A stretch of 40,529 nucleotides of DNA, taken from contig CAJOLI010000025.1 of NCBI GenBank assembly GCA_905235285.1, positions 1 to 40,529 of the forward strand. The letters are read 5' to 3'. Below, one piece after another: positions 1 through 7,235 of this stretch. The translations under genes were made by a program, and so were the position numbers. Origin of the DNA: an uncultured Bacteroidaceae bacterium (GTDB taxonomy: Bacteria; Bacteroidota; Bacteroidia; Bacteroidales; Bacteroidaceae). The notes beneath the pieces were generated by a model that saw only the letters and a program-made list of their open reading frames with translations, was not told the DNA's origin and ran no database searches. Numbering within the stretch: the stretch's first letter is position 1; the number at the start of each line of letters is the position of its first letter.

Positions 1-399
1 GCCTCCGGCTCTTTCGACGGCGAAGCGCTCGTTATAAATGAAGACGGAACGATAGATGATGTCAATGCCATCTACTCTGAAGAAAACATATCACTGACCA
101 GCAATGGCCACGGAGCCTCAATAGAGAAAACCTACGATGAAGAAAGTGCGCAGCTGACCATTACCGTCAAGGGTGAGGATATCAGCGAAAACGAGGACAA
201 CTTCCACACCTACACTATCCAGTTCGCCAAACCCGGCGATGTTAATGGCGACAAGCAGGTTACGATTGCTGATGTTACGGCACTGGTCAACATCATCCTT
301 GGTAAGGGTGAGAGCAGCAAGGTGGCCGATATTAACGGCGACGGGAACGTCACCATTGCCGACGTTACCGCTCTCGTAAATATCATCCTCGGCAAATAA
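1..399 (+). CDS. C-terminal fragment of a secreted protein with a dockerin-like tail
   Basis: The reading frame is open from the window edge to a TAA, giving 132 residues with the N-terminus missing. Residues 79-102 and 110-132 are two near-identical repeats of the form D-x-N-G-D-x-x-V-T-I-A-D-V-T-A-L-V-N-I-I-L-G-K, the calcium-binding F-hand repeat pair of type I dockerins. In Bacteroidales this module usually ends large secreted or surface proteins (glycan-degrading enzymes, adhesins) and need not imply a cellulosome. The preceding 70 residues look like the end of a beta-sandwich domain. The catalytic or binding part lies outside the window, so the overall function cannot be stated. Confidence 0.85.
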   Translation, partial: ASGSFDGEALVINEDGTIDDVNAIYSEENISLTSNGHGASIEKTYDEESAQLTITVKGEDISENEDNFHTYTIQFAKPGDVNGDKQVTIADVTALVNIILGKGESSKVADINGDGNVTIADVTALVNIILGK

Positions 400-415
400 T
401 AATCAAAATGTAAAG

Positions 416-1870
416 ATGACTATTGATTTCTTATACGAGATTTATAAACAGCACCCAACAGTAAGTACAGACAGTCGTCGGACGCCCGACGGCTGTCTGT
501 TCTTTGCTTTAAAGGGTGAGACCTTCGACGGCAATCAGTTTGCCGCCAAGGCATTGGAAGGCGGCGCTGCCGTTGCCGTGGTAGACGAAGCCTCGGTTGT
601 CCCCGACGGCGACCTGCTGAGCGAGGCCCAGCCGGACGGCCATTATATCGTAGTGGCTGACGTGCTGGAAACCCTCCAGGCCTTGGCTGCCTACCACCGC
701 CAGCAATTCCGCGGTCCTGTCATTCAAGTCACCGGCACCAATGGCAAGACAACGACGAAGGAACTGTTGGCTGCAGTCCTCTCAAGCAAATTCAATGTTC
801 TTTATACTCAAGGCAACCTGAACAACCACATCGGCGTACCACTCACACTGCTACGCCTGCGCCCCGAAGAACATGAGATGGCTATCATCGAGACGGGCGC
901 TAACCATCCGGGCGAGATTGCTTTCCTGACCAATATCGTGCGACCCGACTATGGTCTCGTCACCAACGTAGGCCGTGCCCACCTTGAGGGCTTCGGCTCG
1001 TTCGAGGGGGTTAAGCGCACGAAGGGCGAACTCTACGACTTCTTGAAGCAGAGCGCGGCTGGCCGCATCTTCGTCAGCGCCAGCAACCCCGACCTCTGTT
1101 CGATGCTTGCCGAGCGCGGCATCGATGTCGCTTCGGCCAAATGCCTTAGCTACGCCCACGAAGGCGAGGCTCAAGCCTCGACGCTCTGCGAAGGCCGCGT
1201 CGCCGCCTGCGACCCCGCCCTGGCCGTCAGCTGGCATCCCGCCGCCAACGCCCCGTCCGCCCCTGCCGGAGGGTGCGGCTCAGCGTTTCCCGCTGAGCTC
1301 CAAACCCTCTGCACCCGCCTCATCGGCGACTACAACCTCGACAACGTGCTGGCTGCCGTATGCGTAGGCCTCCACTTCGGAGTAACGCCCGCTGACATCA
1401 ACAGCGCCCTCGAGGACTATCAGCCCTCGCTCGGCCGCTCCGAATATCGCCGCACAGCCTACAACGAGCTCATCGTCGATGCCTACAATGCCAACCTCAC
1501 CTCTATGCTGGCGGCACTTAACAACTTTGCCGCCATCAGCCACGAGCACAAGATGGTAATCCTCGGAGACATGAGAGAACTCGGCACCGCGAGCCACGAG
1601 GCACACCTTCGCGTAGCACGCCAAGTCCTGAGCTGCGGCGTAGAGGAAGCGTGGTTCGTAGGGCCAGAGTTCGCAGACATCCTGACGGAGGCGCAGATGC
1701 AGCCGGCTGCACAAGCCGATTCAACCGGCTGTGTTGCCCCATGCATACGGTTGTATGCCGACGTGCAAGCGGTTGCATCTGCCATAGGCGAACATCGCCC
1801 CGAAGGGCGCCTCATCCTCATCAAAGGTTCGAACAGCACACGATTGCACCAACTGCCAGCCATCCTTTAA
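416..1870 (+). CDS. murF: UDP-N-acetylmuramoyl-tripeptide--D-alanyl-D-alanine ligase
   Basis: MurF adds D-Ala-D-Ala to UDP-MurNAc-tripeptide using ATP, the last cytoplasmic step of peptidoglycan precursor synthesis. The 484-residue product has the Mur ligase ATP-binding loop GTNGKTTTKE at 107-116, the NNHIGVPLTLLRL segment of the central domain and the LIGDYNLDNVLAA motif that opens the C-terminal region. It is longer than many MurF proteins (about 430-460). Extra length lies in a Pro/Ala/Gly-rich stretch whose DNA contains a perfect 8-bp hairpin (1278-1298), and in a second Ala/Cys-rich stretch near residue 430. The ATG lies 16 bases after the previous stop, and pdxB follows after 41 bases. 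Confidence 0.95.
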   Translation: MTIDFLYEIYKQHPTVSTDSRRTPDGCLFFALKGETFDGNQFAAKALEGGAAVAVVDEASVVPDGDLLSEAQPDGHYIVVADVLETLQALAAYHRQQFRGPVIQVTGTNGKTTTKELLAAVLSSKFNVLYTQGNLNNHIGVPLTLLRLRPEEHEMAIIETGANHPGEIAFLTNIVRPDYGLVTNVGRAHLEGFGSFEGVKRTKGELYDFLKQSAAGRIFVSASNPDLCSMLAERGIDVASAKCLSYAHEGEAQASTLCEGRVAACDPALAVSWHPAANAPSAPAGGCGSAFPAELQTLCTRLIGDYNLDNVLAAVCVGLHFGVTPADINSALEDYQPSLGRSEYRRTAYNELIVDAYNANLTSMLAALNNFAAISHEHKMVILGDMRELGTASHEAHLRVARQVLSCGVEEAWFVGPEFADILTEAQMQPAAQADSTGCVAPCIRLYADVQAVASAIGEHRPEGRLILIKGSNSTRLHQLPAIL

Positions 1871-1911
1871 CCCGAATCGGACGGATTATTCGGCACGTTG
1901 CGAGAAGCATT

Positions 1912-2949
1912 ATGAAGATAGTCGTCGACGATAAGATTCCGTACATACAGCCCTACCTGCACGAGCTGGCCGATGAGGTTGTGGCCAAGCGTGGCAGCGA
2001 GATAACTGCCGAGGACGTTCGCGACGCATATATATTAATAGTGCGCACGCGTACGCGGGTAGACCGCCAGTTACTCGAAAGGTCATCCGTGCGCCTTGTA
2101 GTGACTGCCACCATAGGCTACGACCATCTCGACACCGACTATCTGCGCGCGGCAGGCATCGAGTGGACTAACTGCCCCGGCTGCAACGCCACAAGTGTGG
2201 CGCAGTATGTCAAGAACAGCCTTCTGCTACTCGAGCGTGAGCGCGGACTTAAAATCAGCGAAGCTACGATAGGCATTGTGGGAGTCGGTCACGTAGGAAC
2301 AGAGGTTATGGCCGCAGCACTTCGCATGGGTTTCAAGCGCGTCATGCTGAACGATCCACCGCGCGAGGCTGCTCGCCACAAGCTGCCGGAGGGCTTATGT
2401 TGGAGCTCGCTCTGCGAGCTTCAGAAGGAGTGCAACGTCATAACGTTCCAAACACCTCTGACCCGCGAGCAGCCACATGCTACATATCACTTAGCCGATG
2501 CTCACTTCTTCAGCTTCCTGCCCAAGCATCCTGTGATTATCAACGCAGCCCGTGGCGGCGTAGTCGATGAGGCAGAGTTGCTCACAGCCATGGACACAGG
2601 CCTGGTCAGCGAAGCCGTCATTGACACCTGGGAAGGCGAGCCCTCAATAAACCGCCAGTTGCTTGAAAGGGCCTTCATAGCCACACCCCACATTGCCGGC
2701 TACAGTGCCAACGGCAAGGCCAACGCCACACGCATGGCTCTACAGGCAGTAGCCCTCTTCCTGAATATAACCAGAATCTACCACATTGAACCGCCAGCCC
2801 TGCCCGAAGACATTGCATTGAGCGACGACTCAGCCGAGCGAGCCTTGCAACTTTACAACCCGCTTGCTGACACAGCCCGACTGCGAGAATCGCCTACAGA
2901 CTTCGAGCGTTTGCGTTCCGACTACCCACTCAGGCTTGAACGAGCATAA
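1912..2949 (+). CDS. pdxB: 4-phosphoerythronate dehydrogenase
   Basis: PdxB oxidises 4-phospho-D-erythronate in the DXP-dependent route to pyridoxal 5'-phosphate. The 345-residue product is a D-2-hydroxyacid dehydrogenase. It shows the NAD-binding loop GIVGVGHVG at 121-129, the substrate-binding Arg in NAARGG (R214), the Glu in DTWEGEP (E241 or E243) and the catalytic His in ATPHIAG (H260). The PdxB-like start MKIVVDDKIPY fixes the ATG at 1912. The same frame is open upstream to 1651 but there it runs through murF coding sequence, so it is not used. E. coli PdxB is somewhat longer; the short C-terminal region is expected for Bacteroidales. Confidence 0.93.
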   Translation: MKIVVDDKIPYIQPYLHELADEVVAKRGSEITAEDVRDAYILIVRTRTRVDRQLLERSSVRLVVTATIGYDHLDTDYLRAAGIEWTNCPGCNATSVAQYVKNSLLLLERERGLKISEATIGIVGVGHVGTEVMAAALRMGFKRVMLNDPPREAARHKLPEGLCWSSLCELQKECNVITFQTPLTREQPHATYHLADAHFFSFLPKHPVIINAARGGVVDEAELLTAMDTGLVSEAVIDTWEGEPSINRQLLERAFIATPHIAGYSANGKANATRMALQAVALFLNITRIYHIEPPALPEDIALSDDSAERALQLYNPLADTARLRESPTDFERLRSDYPLRLERA

Positions 2950-3004
2950 TATTGCACACCGACACGCACAAGTGTGCACAAATGTGCACTTTTTTCCCTA
3001 TTTA

Positions 3005-3036
3005 TTTGGTAGTCTTAAGAAAAAGTCCGAAATTTG
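3005..3036 (+). promoter_or_regulatory. Candidate promoter of acpP
   Basis: TTTG (3005-3008), a 20-bp spacer, then GAAATTTG (3029-3036), one base from the TAnnTTTG -7 element used by the Bacteroidetes primary sigma factor. This predicts a leader of about 70 nt before the acpP ATG. Confidence 0.55.
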
Positions 3037-3114
3037 CACGCTGAAACCGATAAGCACCTAAGTGCAATCACTAAAGAAAGATTATTCACACCAATTATTT
3101 TAATTATTACGACT

Positions 3115-3348
3115 ATGTCTGAAATTGAAAGCAAAGTAAAGGATATCATCGTCGACAAGCTTGGCGTTGATGCAGAAGAAGTAAGTGCAGAAAAGAGCTT
3201 CACCGGCGACCTCGGTGCTGATTCTCTCGATACCGTAGAGCTTATCATGGAGTTCGAGAAGGAGTTCGGTCTCTCTATCCCCGATGACGAGGCAGAGAAG
3301 ATTGCTACCGTCGGCGACGCTGTTGCTTACATCGAAGCTCATCAATAA
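3115..3348 (+). CDS. acpP: Acyl carrier protein
   Basis: AcpP carries growing acyl chains on a 4'-phosphopantetheine arm in type II fatty acid synthesis. The 77-residue acidic protein has the canonical [15 protein letters not shown] helix, and Ser37 is the phosphopantetheine attachment site. ATG 3115 gives the standard N-terminus MSEIESKVK. An upstream in-frame ATG at 3034 would sit at the predicted promoter and was rejected. It is followed by fabF, the usual acpP-fabF-rnc order. The 133-bp gap to fabF is filled by an octamer repeat. Confidence 0.97.
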   Translation: MSEIESKVKDIIVDKLGVDAEEVSAEKSFTGDLGADSLDTVELIMEFEKEFGLSIPDDEAEKIATVGDAVAYIEAHQ

Positions 3349-3471
3349 GAAGTTAACAGGTTAACATACTAACAAGTTAACAATTAGACGAGTTGACAAG
3401 TTAACGAGTAGACGAGTTGCGTGCAACACCAACCAACTTGTTAACTTGTCAACTCGTTAACTCGTCAATTA
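3348..3471 (+). repeat. Inverted array of degenerate octamers between acpP and fabF
   Basis: Nine head-to-tail 8-bp units run from 3348 to 3419 (types ACAAGTTA, ACGAGTTG, ACGAGTAG). After a short centre, units in the opposite orientation run over 3432-3471 (GTTAACTT, GTCAACTC, GTTAACTC, GTCAATTA). The two arms can pair into a long imperfect hairpin in the acpP-fabF transcript, which could lower readthrough or stabilise the abundant acpP message. The first unit begins on the last base of the acpP stop codon. Confidence 0.85.
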
Positions 3472-3481
3472 TTATAATTAT

Positions 3482-4750
3482 ATGGAATTAAAGAGAGTAG
3501 TGGTGACAGGCCTTGGCGCCGTGACGCCGTTGGGCAACACTGTCGAAGAGACATGGAAGAACCTTGTTGCCGGCAAGAGTGGTTCAAGCCTTATCACACA
3601 CTTCAGCACAGAGAAATTCAAGACACAATTTGCCTGTGAAGTCAAGGGCTTCAACCCCGAAGATTTCGGCATCGACCGCAAAGAGGCCCGTAAGATGGAC
3701 CCCTACTGCCAGTACGCCATCGCCGCAGCCAACCAGGCTATCGCCGACAGCGGTCTGGAGTACGACGGTCTGGACAAGAACCGTGTGGGCGTCGTCTACG
3801 GCGTAGGCATCGGCGGCATCAAGACCTTCCAGGAAGAAATCGAAGTCTACGGCCGCACCGGCGCAGAGCTCGGCCCCAAGTTCAGCCCCTTCTTCATCCC
3901 CAAGTTGATTGCCGACATCGCAGCCGGACATATCAGCATACAGCATGGCTTCCACGGCCCCAACTACGTCACTACGTCTGCCTGTGCCTCCAGCACGAGC
4001 GCTCTGGCTGATGCCTTCAACCTCATACGCTTAGGCAAGGCTGACGCCATCATCAGCGGCGGCGCCGAAGCTGCCATCACCGAGGGTGGTGTAGGCGGTT
4101 TCAACGCCATGAAAGCCCTCTCGACACGCAACGACGAGCCTGAGACCGCCAGCCGTCCCTTCAGCGCCAGCCGCGACGGCTTCGTCATGGGCGAAGGCGC
4201 CGGCTGCCTCATCCTCGAGGAACTGGAGCACGCCAAGGCACGCGGAGCCAAGATTTACGCCGAGATGGTAGGCGAGGGCATGAGCGCCGACGCTCACCAC
4301 ATCACGGCCTCGCACCCCGAAGGCTTAGGCGCCAAGCTCGTGATGCAGAACGCCCTCGACGATGCCGGCATGGCTCCCGACGAAATCGACTACATCAACG
4401 TACACGGAACATCGACACACGTAGGCGATATCTCTGAGGCCAAGGCCATCAAGGACGTCTTCGGCGACCACGCCTACAAACTGAATATCTCGTCGACGAA
4501 ATCGATGACGGGCCATTTGCTCGGCGCCGCCGGCGCTGTAGAGGCCCTGGCCAGCGTGCTGGCCGTGAAGAACGACATCGTTCCACCCACCATCAACCAC
4601 GCCGATGACGACCGCGACGAAGAGATTGACTACGACCTGAACTTCACCTTCAACGTGGCACAGCATCGCACGGTGCGCGCCGCACTGAGCAACACGTTCG
4701 GTTTCGGCGGCCACAACGCCTGCGTCATCTTCAAGAAATACGAAGCTTAA
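3482..4750 (+). CDS. fabF: Beta-ketoacyl-ACP synthase II
   Basis: FabF condenses malonyl-ACP with acyl-ACP to extend fatty acids. The 422-residue length is normal for the family. The catalytic triad is visible: nucleophile Cys168 in TSACASSTS, His309 in NVHGTSTHVGD and His345 in KSMTGHLLGAAG. The NTFGFGGHN motif near the C-terminus is also present. It lies directly after acpP and 3 bases before rnc, so acpP, fabF and rnc are probably at least partly co-transcribed. Confidence 0.97.
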   Translation: MELKRVVVTGLGAVTPLGNTVEETWKNLVAGKSGSSLITHFSTEKFKTQFACEVKGFNPEDFGIDRKEARKMDPYCQYAIAAANQAIADSGLEYDGLDKNRVGVVYGVGIGGIKTFQEEIEVYGRTGAELGPKFSPFFIPKLIADIAAGHISIQHGFHGPNYVTTSACASSTSALADAFNLIRLGKADAIISGGAEAAITEGGVGGFNAMKALSTRNDEPETASRPFSASRDGFVMGEGAGCLILEELEHAKARGAKIYAEMVGEGMSADAHHITASHPEGLGAKLVMQNALDDAGMAPDEIDYINVHGTSTHVGDISEAKAIKDVFGDHAYKLNISSTKSMTGHLLGAAGAVEALASVLAVKNDIVPPTINHADDDRDEEIDYDLNFTFNVAQHRTVRAALSNTFGFGGHNACVIFKKYEA

Positions 4751-4753
4751 GCC

Positions 4754-5581
4754 GTGTTTGTCAACTCCAACCTCTTAGACCGCATCAAGCTCCCCTTCCG
4801 CAAGGACAGGGAGTTGATGCGGTCTATTTTTTCTATCTTAGGTTTCTATCCCCACAAGATCAAGTACTACAAGCAGGCTCTCGCCCACAAGTCAACGGCC
4901 CGGCAGGGCTCACATGCCGCCGACGAGCACAACGAACGCCTGGAATTTCTGGGCGATGCCGTGCTCGAGAGCATCGTCAGCGACATCCTTTACCGCCGCT
5001 ATGGCAACAGCCGTGAAGGCTTCCTCACCAACACCCGCAGCAAACTTGTTCAGCGCGACACGCTTAACAAGCTTGCCACGGAAATAGGACTAGAACGGCT
5101 GGTACGCTCCAACGGGCACTCATCAAGCCACAACAGCTACATGGGCGGCAACGCTTTCGAAGCCCTCGTGGGCGCTATTTACCTCGACCGCGGCTACGAT
5201 GCTTGCATGCATTTCATGCGCGACCGCATCCTCAAAGCTGTTATCAACATCGACAAGATGGCCGCCAAAGAGGTTAATTTCAAGTCGAAGCTGATTGAGT
5301 GGGCACAGAAGAACAAACTTGAACTGGAGTTCCGCATCATTGAGGAACGCCGCGAGAACAACTCGTCACCCGTCTTCGTGGCTCGAACCATACTCGAAGG
5401 GCTCGACGGTGAGGTCGGGCGCGGCTATTCCAAGAAAGAGAGCCACCAGCAGGCAGCCGAGGCTACACTGACAGCTCTCAAGGAGGACAAAGAGTGGGCA
5501 CAAGCCATCTTCGACGCCAAGGCTCGCCGCACGGCCGAGGAAGAGGAACCCGTGGCTCTCGTGCCTGAAACAACCGAATAA
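4754..5581 (+). CDS. rnc: Ribonuclease III
   Basis: RNase III cleaves double-stranded RNA in rRNA and mRNA processing. The 275-residue product has the signature ERLEFLGDAVLE at 61-72 (Glu64 and Asp68 are metal ligands), the second catalytic segment GGNAFEALVG at 131-140 with Glu136, and a C-terminal double-stranded RNA-binding domain from about 170. The position matching E. coli Asp114, three residues before the catalytic Glu, is Asn133 here. The start is GTG at 4754, chosen because the first 21 residues (LLDRIKLPFRKDREL) resemble the usual Bacteroidales N-terminus. An in-frame ATG at codon 22 is the alternative. Confidence 0.95.
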   Translation: MFVNSNLLDRIKLPFRKDRELMRSIFSILGFYPHKIKYYKQALAHKSTARQGSHAADEHNERLEFLGDAVLESIVSDILYRRYGNSREGFLTNTRSKLVQRDTLNKLATEIGLERLVRSNGHSSSHNSYMGGNAFEALVGAIYLDRGYDACMHFMRDRILKAVINIDKMAAKEVNFKSKLIEWAQKNKLELEFRIIEERRENNSSPVFVARTILEGLDGEVGRGYSKKESHQQAAEATLTALKEDKEWAQAIFDAKARRTAEEEEPVALVPETTE

Positions 5582-5585
5582 GCCC

Positions 5586-7091
5586 ATGAGCATTACACGT
5601 CTCGTAAAACCTATTTTCCTTCCGCGTATCAAGACCATCGATACGTATGCCAAGGAGGTCGAGGGCATCCAGATGAAGGTGCTGCGCCGCCTGCTGACCA
5701 AAGCCCAAAACACGGAATGGGGGCGCCGTTACAACTTCCGCTCAGTGGACACCTACGAGCAGTTTGCAGCTCAATGTCCATTAAGCAACTACGACGACCT
5801 GAAAAGCCACATCGACCGCATGCGCCACGGCGAGCGCGATGTGCTCTGGCCCGGACGCGTCGACTGGTATGCCAAGAGCAGCGGCACGACGAGCGACAAG
5901 AGCAAGTTCATTCCCGTGTCGCGACAAGGTCTCAAGGACACACATTATGCCGGAAGTTTCGACTGCGTAGCGCTTTACCTGCACAACCACCCCGAGAGCC
6001 GTGTCTTCGATGGGCGTGCACTAGTCCTCGGAGGCTCCCACGCCCCCAACTACAACGTCAAGCACTCACTCGTGGGCGACCTCAGCGCCATACTCATCGA
6101 GAACATGAACCCGCTGGCCAACCTAGTGCGTGTGCCAAGCAAGAAGACGGCCCTGCTCGCCGACTTCGAAGAGAAGCGAGACCGCATAGCGCGCGATGCC
6201 ATGCACCGCAATGTTACCAACCTCAGCGGCGTGCCCTCGTGGATGCTCTCGGTGCTCGACCACATACTTGAAATTTCCGGCAAAACGTCCGTCGACGAGC
6301 TGTGGCCTAACATCGAGGTGTTCTGGCACGGCGGCGTGGCCTTTACTCCTTACCGGGAGCAGTACCATCGCATCATTCGTTCGCCGCGAATGCATTACAT
6401 GGAGACCTACAACGCCAGCGAGGGTTTCTTCGGCATACAGAGCGACCCCACCGACTCGGCTATGCTGCTGATGATCGACTACGGCGTCTTCTTTGAGTTC
6501 ATACCCATGAGCGAGTTAGACAGCCCCCAACCTACAGTAGTGCCGCTCTGGGGCGTCAAGCCTGGGCAGAACTACGCTATGGTAATCTCTACGTCGAGCG
6601 GACTCTGGCGATATCTCATCGGCGACACGGTACGTTTCACGCAGACGGAGCCCTACAAGTTCGTCATCACGGGACGCACCAAATGTTTCATCAATGCCTT
6701 TGGCGAAGAGTTGGTGGTGGACAATGCAGAGCAAGGCTTAGCCAAAGCATGCGCTGCCACAGGCGCCGAGGTGCTGGAATATACGGCCGCACCAGTCTTC
6801 ATGGACGAGGAAGGCCACTGCCGCCACCAGTGGCTCGTGGAATTTGCCAAGGCACCGGCCGACCCGTCAGCCTTCGCCGCCCTGCTCGACGAAGCCCTCC
6901 AAAACATCAATTCTGACTACGAGGCTAAACGCTTCAAGAACATAACCCTACAGCCTCTGGAGCTCATACAGGCCAGGTCTGGCCTCTTCACCGACTGGCT
7001 CAAAAGCAAGGGCAAGCTGGGCGGACAGCACAAAGTGCCCCGCCTGGGTAACGACCGAAAGATTATCGAGGAACTGCTGGCAATGAATTGA
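5586..7091 (+). CDS. GH3-family acyl-adenylating enzyme
   Basis: A 501-residue member of the GH3 family, named after plant auxin-responsive amidosynthetases and related to the ANL adenylating superfamily. Visible motifs are the nucleotide-binding loop SSGTTSDKSKFIPVS (from about residue 98), YNASEGFFGIQ in the centre and the TSSGLWRYLIGDTVRF block followed by TGRTKCFINAFGEEL, which should contact the adenylate. In plants these enzymes join amino acids to carboxylic acid hormones. The bacterial substrate is not established and cannot be read from sequence. The start is 4 bases after rnc, indicating co-transcription. Confidence 0.85.
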   Translation: MSITRLVKPIFLPRIKTIDTYAKEVEGIQMKVLRRLLTKAQNTEWGRRYNFRSVDTYEQFAAQCPLSNYDDLKSHIDRMRHGERDVLWPGRVDWYAKSSGTTSDKSKFIPVSRQGLKDTHYAGSFDCVALYLHNHPESRVFDGRALVLGGSHAPNYNVKHSLVGDLSAILIENMNPLANLVRVPSKKTALLADFEEKRDRIARDAMHRNVTNLSGVPSWMLSVLDHILEISGKTSVDELWPNIEVFWHGGVAFTPYREQYHRIIRSPRMHYMETYNASEGFFGIQSDPTDSAMLLMIDYGVFFEFIPMSELDSPQPTVVPLWGVKPGQNYAMVISTSSGLWRYLIGDTVRFTQTEPYKFVITGRTKCFINAFGEELVVDNAEQGLAKACAATGAEVLEYTAAPVFMDEEGHCRHQWLVEFAKAPADPSAFAALLDEALQNINSDYEAKRFKNITLQPLELIQARSGLFTDWLKSKGKLGGQHKVPRLGNDRKIIEELLAMN

Positions 7092-7235
7092 CGAATCCCT
7101 CGCAGAACGCGCTCGGCATCCCGAAGGGTGACGCTTGACAGTTCAAGAAGCAAGCAGAGCTTGAGCGAACAAGTTGAAAATTGAAAGTCTAAAGATAAGA
7201 GTTTGCGCAACAATTATTACATAGCCCGCACCCTG

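Noticed and set aside
1651..1911. Upstream extension of pdxB
   Set aside because: The extra 87 residues overlap murF out of frame; PdxB similarity begins exactly at ATG 1912.
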